Position numbers and translations under genes: made by a program
Assembly (NCBI RefSeq): GCF_003010915.2
Contig: NZ_CP028426.1
Location: 930,001-994,000 of the forward strand
Length of the DNA stretch: 64,000 nt
Reading direction: 5' to 3'
Origin: Gulosibacter molinativorax
GTDB taxonomy: Bacteria; Actinomycetota; Actinomycetes; Actinomycetales; Microbacteriaceae
Part shown: positions 34,998 to 43,365 of the stretch, in pieces
Numbering within the stretch: the first letter of the stretch is position 1
Layout of the letters: every line of letters starts with the position of its first letter
Notes under the pieces: generated by a model
The model's input: the letters and a program-made list of their open reading frames with translations, nothing else
Told to the model about the DNA's origin: nothing
Databases searched by the model: none

Positions 34998-36038
34998 CTA
35001 GCAGCCGGTCTTATATGCGGCCGCTCTACCCTCCTCAGCATCGACATTGTCTCGAGTAATCACCGTAATCTTTGTCGCAACCTTATTTGGGACGTCTACC
35101 CCATCGAGCGCGCTCACGACGGCGCGAACACCATTGATGCCGATAGCTCCCGGATCCTGTGCGATGAGTGCCTGAACGGTGCCTTCACGGAGCGCAGCGA
35201 GCTGGTTCTCGCCGGCGTCGACAGCGACGATCTGCACTTCTCCGCTCTTTCCAGCCTGCTTCACTCCGGTCGCAGTGCCCTCCGCAGCGAAGATGTTCGC
35301 AGCGAAAACGCCGACGAGGTCAGGGTCCTTTTGTAGCCGTGCACCGATGATGGAAGCGGCAGTGGCCGGGTCGTTTCGGCTGTACTCCACCCCTACATAT
35401 GTGAAGCTCGGGTCGGATGCAACCGCGTCTTCAAAGCCCTTCGTGCGGGCGTCCGTGGCGGAGACACCCGCCTCAAGGCCCATAACCATAACCTTGCCGC
35501 CCTCGGGATGAAGCTGCTTGATCGCGTCGAAGGCAGCGGCACCAGCAGCCTCATTATCCGTCGAGATCTCGGAGACAGCGAACGAAGGATCTGATGTCGT
35601 TGTATCGAGCAACGCCACCTCGATCCCCGATGCCACTGCCATCTCCAGCGGCTGCTGCAGTGCTTGAGCATCGGTCGGAACCATCAACAGAGCATCGGGC
35701 TTGCTGGCGATAATAGAGTCGAGGATAGGTCGCTGCAGGGTGGGGTCGTACTTCTGCGGGCCCTGGACATCTACTGTGACGCCCAAACGCTCGGCTTCCT
35801 CCTGAGCCTGGCAGCCCATAGTGATGAAGAACGGATCACCGACGACACCGATCAATAGTGAGATATCGTACTCACTTCCCGCCCTATCTGGTGCGGCGAT
35901 CTCTACCGCGGTTTCTGCAGACGTCTTGGGTTGGTCCTCCTTCTCTTCCGAGGCAACCGGCTTACTGGACGTACACGCCGCGAGCGACGTCGCCAGCGCG
36001 ATGGCGACAAAGCTCACCGCAATCTTGTGAGTTTTCAT
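34998..36038 (-). CDS. sugar ABC transporter substrate-binding lipoprotein (RbsB/FrcB type)
   Basis: Sugar receptor of 346 aa in the periplasmic binding protein 4 group. The signal peptide ends in ATSLAAC. The mature domain opens with ISLLIGVVGDPFFITMGCQAQEEAERLGV and contains VPTDAQALQQPLEMAVASGI and FAANIFAAEGTATGVKQAG, as in RbsB/FrcB/XylF. The reading ends with Lys-Thr-Gly-Cys, so the last residue is a cysteine. It belongs to the isomerase, ATPase, permease, receptor, aldolase, kinases operon. The ligand is presumably a ketose or polyol. Confidence 0.92.
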   Translation of the reverse strand: MKTHKIAVSFVAIALATSLAACTSSKPVASEEKEDQPKTSAETAVEIAAPDRAGSEYDISLLIGVVGDPFFITMGCQAQEEAERLGVTVDVQGPQKYDPTLQRPILDSIIASKPDALLMVPTDAQALQQPLEMAVASGIEVALLDTTTSDPSFAVSEISTDNEAAGAAAFDAIKQLHPEGGKVMVMGLEAGVSATDARTKGFEDAVASDPSFTYVGVEYSRNDPATAASIIGARLQKDPDLVGVFAANIFAAEGTATGVKQAGKSGEVQIVAVDAGENQLAALREGTVQALIAQDPGAIGINGVRAVVSALDGVDVPNKVATKITVITRDNVDAEEGRAAAYKTGC

Positions 36039-36080
36039 ATGACTTCCTTCTATGTAGATGGAACGGTTACTGCGGATACG

Positions 36081-37169
36081 TCAAGAACTGGATTTGCGCG
36101 ACCGGAAGAGCGACACGCCTCCGCGTTGTGCTGCAGCCCGGCGTGACTGGTCTACAAAGACGGCCGCGATCAGTACGGAACCGACCGCTACTCCCTGCCA
36201 GAAAGGTTGGACACCGATGATCACGAAGCCGGACTGGAGTACTGCCGGGATGAAAAGGCCGATGATTGTGCCCACTACACTCCCCTGGCCACCGAATATC
36301 GATGTACCACCGATCACGACAGCAGCAATGACGTTGAGATTCGTCAACGATTGACCGGAAATCGTCGTTGTCCCGAATTGCGCAAGCGAAAGCAACGCCC
36401 CCACTCCAGCAAGGGCGCCAGCGAGCGCGTAGACCAGGATCAGGTGCCGCGTGACCTTGATGCCCGTTCGGCGAGCGGCCTCTTCATTCGACCCGATCGC
36501 GTAGGTGTACCGACCGAATCGTGTCTTGTGAAGAAGCACGGCGCCGAAAACCACGACAAGCAGGGCCACAAAAGGGAGGCCGGGAATACCGAGAATACGG
36601 GTATAGGCACTGAAATCGGTAAGAACGAGCGGCACCGAACGGATGTCAATTCCGTTTGTGACCACCTGCGCCAAACCCAGCGCGACCGATAGTGTTCCCA
36701 GAGTCACGATGAGTGCCGGCACGCGAGCTTTGGCAACCAAGAAACCGTTAATCAACCCCCAGAACACTCCCGCGCCTACTGCTGCCAGCAGTCCCAGCAG
36801 AGCGACGCCTAAGCCTTCACCCCCAGTTGCCTGCATCACTTTCGCAGAGATCACGGACGCGAAGACGAGGACGGAGCCGACCGAGAGGTCGATGCCGGAC
36901 GTGATGATGATGAACGTCATGCCAACACCGAGCACCGCCCACACTGCAACATTCTGTGAGATTAGTGAGAAGTTTGACGCGGATAGGAAGCGATCACCTG
37001 CCACAACGCTGAAGAACACGCAGATGACAACGAGCACCATAAAGATCCAGAAGGCCTGCACTCCTCCAATGCGTGACAGGATCGACTTCTTCGCGGCCAT
37101 GGCATCGAGCGTGCGAGTCGGTGTCGTTTCCGGCGACGGCGAGTCGTCCGCGTTTGCTGCGTTACTCAT
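36081..37169 (-). CDS. sugar ABC transporter permease (RbsC/FrcC type)
   Basis: Membrane subunit of 362 aa with eight to ten hydrophobic segments. Hallmarks are GMTFIIITSGIDLSVGSVLVF, LINGFLVAKARVPALIVTLGT, SNEEAARRTGIKV (the coupling loop) and VIGGTSIFGGQGSVVGTIIG. It overlaps the ATPase by four bases and is followed by the receptor. The single permease presumably works as a homodimer, as in ribose and fructose systems. Confidence 0.93.
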   Translation of the reverse strand: MSNAANADDSPSPETTPTRTLDAMAAKKSILSRIGGVQAFWIFMVLVVICVFFSVVAGDRFLSASNFSLISQNVAVWAVLGVGMTFIIITSGIDLSVGSVLVFASVISAKVMQATGGEGLGVALLGLLAAVGAGVFWGLINGFLVAKARVPALIVTLGTLSVALGLAQVVTNGIDIRSVPLVLTDFSAYTRILGIPGLPFVALLVVVFGAVLLHKTRFGRYTYAIGSNEEAARRTGIKVTRHLILVYALAGALAGVGALLSLAQFGTTTISGQSLTNLNVIAAVVIGGTSIFGGQGSVVGTIIGLFIPAVLQSGFVIIGVQPFWQGVAVGSVLIAAVFVDQSRRAAAQRGGVSLFRSRKSSS

Positions 37170-37930
37170 TTTGTGCCTCCGTCCATGTCCAGTGCACCGG
37201 TCATAGCCCCCACGAGCGTTTCTGCGGTCGCTTCGCCACGTTCGTACGCCGCGACGCGGCGCCCGAGACGAAGCACTTGCACACGGTCACACACTTCTAA
37301 TACGTGCGGCATGGTGTGGCTGATGAAGATGACGGCGATGCCTCGGTCCTTGACTCGACGAATGGAATCCAGAACGTTCTTGGTCTGCACGACACCAAGT
37401 GCAGCAGTTGGTTCGTCAAGAATGATGACCTTGTCAGCCCAGTTCATAGCACGAGCAATCGCAATTCCCTGGCGCTGACCACCTGACATCGCCCCTACGG
37501 GATCACTCAGCGAACGGACTGTCGCGCCCAGCTCGAGAAACGCATCTGCTGCTTCGCTCCGCATGCGTTTCTCGTCCATGAAACCAAGCTTGCCAAGCAG
37601 ACCGGGCCGCGGCTTTTCCCTGCCGAGAAAGACATTATCAACAGCATTCAGATGCGGTGCTAACGCGAGGTCTTGGTAAACAACTTCGATGCCAAGCGCA
37701 GTCGCTGCGCCAGGGGAATCAAGATTCACTCTGTTGCCGTCGAATGTAATCTCACCCTCATCGAGCGCAAGGTTCCCGGAGAGCGCTTTAATGAGAGTCG
37801 ACTTTCCGGCCCCGTTATCTCCGATTAGTCCCACGACCTCGCCAGGATTGATATCGAAATCGGCACCGTCGAGTGCTCTTATATGACCAAAGCTTCGGCG
37901 CAGTCCGCGCGCTGAAAGTAGCGCTTTCAT
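37166..37930 (-). CDS. sugar ABC transporter ATP-binding protein, single domain (FrcA type)
   Basis: ATPase of 254 aa. Walker A is GDNGAGKSTLIKAL, the signature is MSGGQRQGIAIARAM, Walker B is VIILDEPTAALGV, and the switch histidine is in FISHTMPHVLEV. It carries one nucleotide-binding domain, unlike the duplicated RbsA or XylG type, and in that matches FrcA. The ATG overlaps the final base of the isomerase stop (TGATG). This supports an FrcBCA-like importer for a ketose or related sugar. Confidence 0.92.
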   Translation of the reverse strand: MKALLSARGLRRSFGHIRALDGADFDINPGEVVGLIGDNGAGKSTLIKALSGNLALDEGEITFDGNRVNLDSPGAATALGIEVVYQDLALAPHLNAVDNVFLGREKPRPGLLGKLGFMDEKRMRSEAADAFLELGATVRSLSDPVGAMSGGQRQGIAIARAMNWADKVIILDEPTAALGVVQTKNVLDSIRRVKDRGIAVIFISHTMPHVLEVCDRVQVLRLGRRVAAYERGEATAETLVGAMTGALDMDGGTK

Positions 37931-39021
37931 CAGGCGACGAGCCTGGGCGGCCAAGATGTACCCGGGCGACAAACGATCAGGCGCACCTTTCCCGTGACAT
38001 GCCAGGAACCTGCTGCCGCGGGGACGATAAACGGTTGCCGCGGCACAAGTGGCAGCGGGTCGCCGTTCTCCGGAACAAGTTCCCCTTCTCCGTCGAGAAC
38101 GATACCAACCGCGAAAGCAGCAGGCACCGCTCCTCCCGCCGTCACCTGGTGCATGAGAAAGAACGGGTCTGCCTCGGGAGGAAGCACGGCCCGGAGTCCT
38201 ACGGCGTCGCTAGGCACCGTCCGACATAGCGAATCGGGATCGGGCAACGCGACCATGTTGAGTGCGCTGAGCGCCAACGAACGCTCGAGACCGATAAAGC
38301 GCTGTTCCTCCGTTGTGGATGTATTGACATGTTCCATTAGCACCGACTGATCGACAGGCTCCTGTACTTCTAGGAGGAACACACCTGCTCCGATCGCATG
38401 AGGAGTGCCTCCGGGAACGAGAATCCCGTCGCCCGGCTTGACTGGGATGCGATTCATCAGGGCAAGCATCGACTCAGCGTCCTGGGAGTCTATAAGATCA
38501 TTCAAGACAGCCGGGTCAACGTCCTCGCGCCAACCGATCCACACTGCGGCGTCACCCTGCGTCTCGAGCACATACCACGCTTCGGTTTTCCCGTAAGGGC
38601 AATCGAGGTGCGTTACCGCGAACTCGCGGGTCGGGTGCACATGGACCGGGAGACGTTGTCCCGCATCGAGTAACTTCACCAGCATCCCCGAATCGCCCGG
38701 CTGGCCGTCGGACGTTCCCATCCAGGCAGTTGGGTCGTCGGTGATGGCATCCACCACAAGACGCCCGTCAGCCAGGAGAGAAGGTCCCGCCCCGGGAATG
38801 CCAAAGCGGCTCACTGTTGAGCCGAGCCATTCTTCCGGAGCATCGAAACCGGCGAAAGGTAGACCACGCCACTCCGCGAGAGTATTGCCTCCACGGTACC
38901 AGTACCCATGGATTGTATTGGCAGGAAGAATCTGAGCACGGACCGAATCGAGCGGCCTTCCCAGAGATGAGTTCCACGGCTCTGCCGCGGAACTCTCGGA
39001 CTGCGGAACTGGTTTAGGCAT
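37930..39021 (-). CDS. class I mannose-6-phosphate isomerase-like protein
   Basis: Zinc isomerase of the type I phosphomannose isomerase/cupin family, 363 aa. Zinc-site motifs are visible in VHPTREFAV (His-Pro-x-x), YGKTEAWYVLET (Lys-x-Glu-x-Trp) and GDGILVPGGTPHAIG, and the arginine-containing EVQEPVDQSVLMEH is near the active site. It is the first gene of the sugar operon, behind the promoter at 39131-39159. It interconverts mannose-6-P and fructose-6-P or a related aldose/ketose phosphate pair; the operon context argues for a related substrate. Confidence 0.85.
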   Translation of the reverse strand: MPKPVPQSESSAAEPWNSSLGRPLDSVRAQILPANTIHGYWYRGGNTLAEWRGLPFAGFDAPEEWLGSTVSRFGIPGAGPSLLADGRLVVDAITDDPTAWMGTSDGQPGDSGMLVKLLDAGQRLPVHVHPTREFAVTHLDCPYGKTEAWYVLETQGDAAVWIGWREDVDPAVLNDLIDSQDAESMLALMNRIPVKPGDGILVPGGTPHAIGAGVFLLEVQEPVDQSVLMEHVNTSTTEEQRFIGLERSLALSALNMVALPDPDSLCRTVPSDAVGLRAVLPPEADPFFLMHQVTAGGAVPAAFAVGIVLDGEGELVPENGDPLPLVPRQPFIVPAAAGSWHVTGKVRLIVCRPGTSWPPRLVA

Positions 39022-39130
39022 GGGCCGCCCTCTCGCTTCTTCATTGAATCTTTCCGCTGCCCACAGGAAGTTGGCGAGAACCTCTCTCCTACTGCAGTGC
39101 TGCGGTGTGCGTTATCACATTAGCCTTAAC

Positions 39131-39159
39131 TGTATAGGTTGTCTAGACCGAGCAGACAA
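39131..39159 (-). promoter_or_regulatory. sugar operon promoter with overlapping GntR-type operator, site 2
   Basis: On the minus strand, TTGTCT (39154-39159) and TATACA (39131-39136) stand 17 bases apart, a good -35/-10 pair about 110 bases upstream of the isomerase start. The palindrome TTGTCT-N9-AGACAA (39139-39159) covers the -35 and spacer, so a bound repressor would block RNA polymerase. It has the same form as the site at 28887 before the gntR gene. Confidence 0.7.
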
Positions 39160-39405
39160 ACTGTACAACTCTTTAGGTAGCTTCGAGCTGCTATTGCGGG
39201 CAGTCTCGCTAGCCCCAGAGCCAGAACGAGCGGACTGCTCCATCGAACCCTTGGCAAGACAGCACCGCGTTCCTCGGAGCAGCGCTAGCCTTACCCGCGG
39301 TAGTCCCGACAGCCCTGGGAGACACCATCATCGCGTTCATGGGCTCCTTTACTTGGCCTTATCGAGCGATGGCCAGGCATGGCCACCTCGTTGGAGATAC
39401 GAATA
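39160..39405. other. non-coding stretch between sugar promoter and IS110 element
   Basis: Apart from the sequence around 39300-39400 that abuts the proposed IS junction, no gene or repeat was recognised in this 246-base gap. Confidence 0.4.
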
Positions 39406-39455
39406 CTGTGAGACTTCTTCTTGGCTGGTCTGGGACTGGCTGGCAGGGTAGGCAT

Positions 39456-39619
39456 CAGCCGTTCTCTACCGATCGTGGCTCGCCGAATACTTGGCCCCCG
39501 GGGTGCCTTTCGTGAGACTTGCCCGGTCGGTAGAGACGGCTGACGCTCCCGGCCCATTCCGAATGGCCTGATTAGAAGCCTGCCCGATCTCACACGTGAG
39601 CCCGTGGCCCATCACAGTA
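39456..39619 (+). ncRNA. candidate IS110 bridge RNA
   Basis: Upstream of the transposase, 39456-39475 and 39524-39542 pair over 18 to 19 bases with one bulged T. They enclose an internal loop (5' side with CGAATACT at 39484-39491, 3' side with GTGAG at 39512-39516) and a capping hairpin (39493-39507). A downstream segment TCACAGTA (39612-39619) is complementary to TACTGTGA at 39404-39411. This matches the loop architecture known for IS621 bridge RNAs, in which the loops pair with target and donor DNA. The left donor guide could not be assigned, and transcript ends are unknown. Confidence 0.5.
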
Positions 39620-39703
39620 GTGCCTCGAAATGACTTCCTCCCGGAACAGCGCCAGCCGCCCAACGGTTGCCCCTGGTTACCCGTTCAGGAAGGAACACAC
39701 CGC

Positions 39704-40774
39704 ATGACTATCGTCGCGCATACAAGATCGTTTGTCATCGGCGTCGACACGCACGCCAGATCACATACCTACGCCGTCCTCGACGCTTCCAACGGTCAGA
39801 TTCGCGGCTGTCAGAAGTTCCCGACCACTCCCAAAGGCATCGCTCGAGCGATCGCATGGGCTGGCCGGCTCTCCGCGGGCGAAGCCAACACGCTCTGGGT
39901 TATCGAGGGCGCCGCCAGTTATGGTGCAGTGCTTGCGAGGACGGTGTCTGACACCGGATACGTCGTCGTCGAGGCTCCTCGCATGAACGCGAAAGCTCGC
40001 ACCGGCATCGGCAAATCAGACCCGCTCGACTCGCAGGCAATCGCGGCAGCAGTCCTGCCGCTGTCGGAACATCAACTGCGGCAACCGCGAGCAGATTCAG
40101 GGACGCGTCAAGCGCTGCGTGTGCTGGTCGCAGCCCGTGAGCAGATGACGCAGCAGAAGACGATGAACATGAACGCGCTCAACGCGCTGATGCGTGTCAA
40201 TGTGCTTGGTGTTGATGCCCGGAGCGCCCTCACCCTCACACTGATCCGAGAGGTCTCCCGGTGGCGTTCCAGGGAAGAACCGCTCGCGCTGTCGGTCGCG
40301 CGAGAAGAAACAGTCCGGTTGGCCAAAGAAGTGCTGTCCTTGCATGATGCATTGGCGGCGAACCAGGCCCGACTGACTGAGCTTATTGCAGCGAGCGAGG
40401 CAGCCCCGCTGCTTGAAGAGCCAGGTATCGGCGCGTATACCGCTGCGGTCGTGATCGCGGCGTGGTCTCATCCAGGGAGGGTCCGCAGCGAGGCCGCGTT
40501 CGCTGCCCTCGCGGGGGTCAACCCGATCCCCGCCTCGAGTGGGAACACTGTCAGGTACCGACTCAATCGTGGCGGCGACAGACGGTTAAATCACGCTCTT
40601 CACGTGATCGCGATGTCAAGGATGACCTATCATCCGGAGACCAAGACGTACGTTGAGAAACGCCTCGCCGAGGGAAAGAGCAAACGTGAGATTCGGCGGT
40701 GTATCAAACGCTATCACGCCAGGCATCTCTATCGAACGCTCAACGCGTTAAACGCTGTACCGGCTGCGACTTGA
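39704..40774 (+). CDS. IS110-family transposase (DEDD recombinase)
   Basis: Transposase of 356 aa. The RuvC-like DEDD domain shows GVDTHARSHTYAVLD (Asp), WVIEGAASYGAVLAR (Glu) and GIGKSDPLDSQAIA (two Asp). The C-terminal Tnp20 domain has LLEEPGIGAYTAAVVIAAWS and the serine region GVNPIPASSGNTVRYR. The ATG at 39704 follows GGAAGGA. No stop or frameshift breaks the gene, so the element may be active. It recombines DNA guided by a bridge RNA encoded in its own non-coding end, as known for the family. Confidence 0.95.
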   Translation: MTIVAHTRSFVIGVDTHARSHTYAVLDASNGQIRGCQKFPTTPKGIARAIAWAGRLSAGEANTLWVIEGAASYGAVLARTVSDTGYVVVEAPRMNAKARTGIGKSDPLDSQAIAAAVLPLSEHQLRQPRADSGTRQALRVLVAAREQMTQQKTMNMNALNALMRVNVLGVDARSALTLTLIREVSRWRSREEPLALSVAREETVRLAKEVLSLHDALAANQARLTELIAASEAAPLLEEPGIGAYTAAVVIAAWSHPGRVRSEAAFAALAGVNPIPASSGNTVRYRLNRGGDRRLNHALHVIAMSRMTYHPETKTYVEKRLAEGKSKREIRRCIKRYHARHLYRTLNALNAVPAAT

Positions 40775-40857
40775 CAAACATAGAAGCGTCTCTCATGACC
40801 ATGGAAGTAGCCACGTGCGTCTCATTCGGTGCCGTAAGCGCACTGACTCAGTACTCT

Positions 40858-41044
40858 CACCTGAAGACCGCGCTCAAACTCTGGAGACCGGGGCATCACA
40901 GCCAGCACGGAGTTTGCCGTCACATTCGGTGCCGACATCTTCTGCCTCACCAGAATGATGTCGCATCAGTGCCCCTCACGGGCACCGCTGCCGTTTCCGT
41001 GCCGGTGTTCGCCATCGATGACACGTTAACCGGCGGGCAGACCT
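40858..41044. other. non-coding stretch after IS element
   Basis: No gene was recognised. It lies between the proposed IS right end and the truncated hydrolase; the missing end of the hydrolase does not appear here in any minus frame. Confidence 0.4.
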
Positions 41045-41476
41045 CTAGATCGTCACCGGTCGGGCAGGATGCAGCGTCATTCCGCGCCTCACCACCCGTA
41101 ACAGCGGGGTCGTCTCGTCCGCGACTGTCTGTCCTTCTGCTGGAACAAAACACGATAGGAAGACCAGGTGTGCGACGCGGTCGGGCCGACGGGAGGCGAT
41201 CTCCGGGATCAGTGTTCCAGCGAGGGAGTGCCCGATCAAAACCACCCGTTCGGCCCGATCAAAGGCGTCGAGATCAGCAGCTGCCGAATTCACCAGGTCA
41301 TGTATCCTCAGCGTCGCCAGATCCCCTGCTTTGTCTCCTCGTCCAGGAAGGTCAACCGCGAGAGTAGCTCCGTTCAAATGCGGGAGCAACGGAGCCCAGC
41401 AACGAGAATCATGCCCACCGCCGTGGACAAGCACGTACCCCACCGTACCCGCCAGGTGGGCGGCGCCTTTCACCAA
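41045..41476 (-). pseudogene. truncated alpha/beta hydrolase
   Basis: The N-terminal part of an alpha/beta hydrolase is clear: VLVHGGGHDSRCWAPLLP, AVDLPGRGDKAG, and the nucleophile elbow VVLIGHSLAGTLIPEIA. Translation ends at 41045 after about 145 residues, about 100 short of the family, so the catalytic acid and histidine are missing. The true start is uncertain (TTG 41476, GTG 41473 or GTG 41443). It follows the DoxX gene by about five bases. The truncation faces the IS110 side and probably came from a deletion. A functional short protein is unlikely. Confidence 0.7.
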
Positions 41477-41480
41477 GGTA

Positions 41481-41846
41481 TCAGGAGGCGAGGCGAGCGA
41501 TTGCCACGAAAAGCGCCAGGGCAAGGAGGATCGCGTTGACGGCGATCATGCTCCATTCCTTGCGGCGCGCGTGGGTGACGATTGCACCGACCATGATCAC
41601 TGCGAGCCCGAAGCTTGCTGCGGGTGCCGCCCACGCCAGAACCGGAACGAGGCCCCCGACGAGCACGCCGACCGCGCCGAGGACTTCGGCCGCTCCGATC
41701 AACTTCACCCAGCCGCCGCTGAAGTTTTCGGTCCAGCCCATCCCGGATGCGGCGAGTTGCTCTTTCGTGCGTGCGATCTTCATCGCCCCCGCAAGCAGGA
41801 AGACAAGGGCGAGCAGACCAGCTGCGATCCAGATTACGATGTCCAA
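41481..41846 (-). CDS. DoxX-family membrane protein
   Basis: Small membrane protein of 121 aa with four hydrophobic segments: VIWIAAGLLALVFLLAGAMK, GGWVKLIGAAEVLGAVGVLV, PAASFGLAVIMVGAIV and WSMIAVNAILLALALFVAI. It begins at a TTG (41846) with AAAGGAG six bases upstream. DoxX-like proteins occur near redox or stress genes; their biochemical role is mostly unclear. Two operator-like palindromes (41917, 41958) lie upstream and are shared with SDR and MarR genes, which suggests common regulation. Confidence 0.85.
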   Translation of the reverse strand: MDIVIWIAAGLLALVFLLAGAMKIARTKEQLAASGMGWTENFSGGWVKLIGAAEVLGAVGVLVGGLVPVLAWAAPAASFGLAVIMVGAIVTHARRKEWSMIAVNAILLALALFVAIARLAS

Positions 41847-41916
41847 CGCGGACTCCTTTACGAAAGGGATATGAGGAAGGCAACGAATCCTGGGGTGACG
41901 ATCACCTCAGTCAATG

Positions 41917-41932
41917 ACTTCATGCGTGAACT
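41917..41932. promoter_or_regulatory. MarR-type operator candidate A
   Basis: ACTTCA-TGCG-TGAACT, one change from the perfect palindrome ACTTCA-N4-TGAAGT found at 49421 and 62767. It lies 71 bases upstream of the DoxX start. Confidence 0.55.
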
Positions 41933-41957
41933 CCAAGCGTAGCAGCAAGCCGCGTTC

Positions 41958-41973
41958 AGTTCACGCTTGAAGC
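41958..41973. promoter_or_regulatory. MarR-type operator candidate B
   Basis: AGTTCA-CGCT-TGAAGC, two changes from the perfect palindrome, 41 bases from site A. Together they form a paired site before the DoxX gene. The rest of the gap 41974-42189 holds no recognised feature apart from the LysE ribosome site. Confidence 0.45.
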
Positions 41974-42189
41974 ACGGTGATCTAGCTTCGAGATCGTGCG
42001 ACAGCCACGGGTTTCTGGTGCCAGGAACTCATTTCATTGACGCTGGCCACCTCGAAGAGAGATTCGCAGATGCTGCTCCGCGGTGAAGATAAGTGACTGG
42101 GTACCGGGGATGAGTAGGGAAGAATTGGCTCAGCTATAGCGCCGGGTCTTGGTACTTCTCGTCACGTCAATCCGGGGGACGCTGGAGGT

Positions 42190-42811
42190 ATGACGTGGGA
42201 GTTCTGGCTGACCTCAATCGTGGTGACGGAAACCCCGGCACGGGTGCCTTGTTCACGGTCGAGGACGGGATCGCGCGGGGTGCTCGGGCGGGGGTGGTTG
42301 CGGCGGTCGGTGCACACTCGGCATCGTGCCTCATATGGTCCTCGCGCTCGCGGGGGTTGCGGCGCTGATGGCCACGAGTCCAGTGGCTTTAGGGATCGTG
42401 AAATGGCTCGGCGTCGCGTATCTGCTTTACTTGGGATGGGGCACCTGGAGGCAGAGCAGCGTGCTCTCCATGCCCAACGATGCGCACGGGGACCAGGCCC
42501 CGCCCACCGCAGTCAGAACGATCAGCAGTGCGGTGCTGGTGAACCTGTTGAATCCGAAACTGACGGTGTTCTTCTTCGTATTCCTGCCGATGTTCGTCGC
42601 CCCGGACGAGCCCGGCGCGTTCCTGCACATGGCGGCGCTCGGTGCGGTGTTCATGGCGATCACCCTGGCCATCTTCGCCGTCTACGGTCTTGGTGCGGCA
42701 TGGTTACGCGGGTATGTGCTCGGCAAACCGATCGTGATGCGCTGGCTCAATCGGGGCTTCGCGGCTTCGTTCGTCACGCTCGCAGTGGTAGTGGCGTTCA
42801 CCCGCCAGTAG
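42190..42811 (+). pseudogene. LysE-family amino-acid exporter, two frameshifts
   Basis: The reading begins at ATG 42190 (after GGAGG) as TWEFWLTSIVVT, then a single missing base near 42238 shifts the frame to TGALFTVEDGIARGARAGVVAAV, and a second missing base near 42310 shifts it to LGIVPHMVLALAGVAALMA, which runs to the stop at 42811. Restoring both bases gives about 207 aa, the exact family length, with six membrane segments. The ends of both lesions are in G/C runs. Either the gene is a recent pseudogene or the assembly has two errors. LysE proteins export basic amino acids. Confidence 0.8.
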
Positions 42812-42866
42812 GCAAGGGGCGCTCTTGGTGCAGGAGTGTGCCGAGGGTTGCGACGGCTTGTTCGAG

Positions 42867-42960
42867 GTGGGTGAGGTCGAAGAGGGCGAGCTGGGGCAGG
42901 GCGGGCGAACCGAGATCAGTGGCCCTCGCCGTGCTCATCGCCGTCTTCGACCTCACCCAC
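42867..42960. repeat. 17-bp inverted repeat with 60-bp centre
   Basis: TCTTCGACCTCACCCAC at 42944-42960 is the exact reverse complement of 42867-42883, and another few bases match after one mismatch. The arms occur in two different gene fragments, so the repeat may mark a rearrangement point. Confidence 0.5.
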
Positions 42961-43365
42961 ATCGATGGTGCCCTCACCGTCCGCCAAGCCGCAGGGTCAG
43001 AACATTACCTGGCCTTCAACGAGACCGAGCAGCCCGAACCGGGAGAGGTCATCTTCGCCGACAACGCGGGTGAAGCCCACGCCCGCCGCTGGACGAACCG
43101 ACAGAGCGCACGCTCCGCGATCCGTGAAACCAGCAGCGACGCGCTGATCGTTGCCGAGGCTCTCTATGATGACGCGCACGACTCCCTTTCGATGCTCCTG
43201 ACGATGCTGACCACAGCGATCCGAGAGACATGGGGGTCGCATATTGAGGGCGAACTGATATTTGAGAGCGAACGTCAATCGATGCCAGGCACACCTCACA
43301 GGCTCCTTGAGTACGAGTCAGTTCATGTGCGCACGGACACCGGCGACGGCGCCACCATCGACTAG
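42919..43365 (+). pseudogene. fragment of B3/4 tRNA-editing-domain protein
   Basis: The frame shows VALAVLIAVFDLTHIDGALT, EHYLAFNETEQPEPGEVIF and HARRWTNRQSARSAIRETS with LIVAEALYDD, which match the C-terminal half of B3/4-domain proteins (related to the editing domain of phenylalanyl-tRNA synthetase beta). About 100 N-terminal residues are missing, and the tail after about 43245 is unrelated sequence antisense to the next SDR gene. No start or ribosome site fits. It is a decayed fragment. Confidence 0.6.

Larger units (their letters stand above)
39406..40857 (+). mobile_element. IS110-family insertion sequence (boundaries proposed)
   Basis: The element comprises a roughly 300-base left non-coding region, an IS110 transposase gene and about 80 bases after it. 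IS110 elements have no terminal inverted repeats, and none was seen. I place the ends at a CT dinucleotide core, 39406-39407 on the left and 40856-40857 on the right. The left flank CGAATACT recurs in the predicted RNA loop and the right flank CTCAC is complementary to that loop's other side. The size, about 1.45 kb, is normal for the family. The transposase identification is secure; the exact ends are not. Confidence 0.7.
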
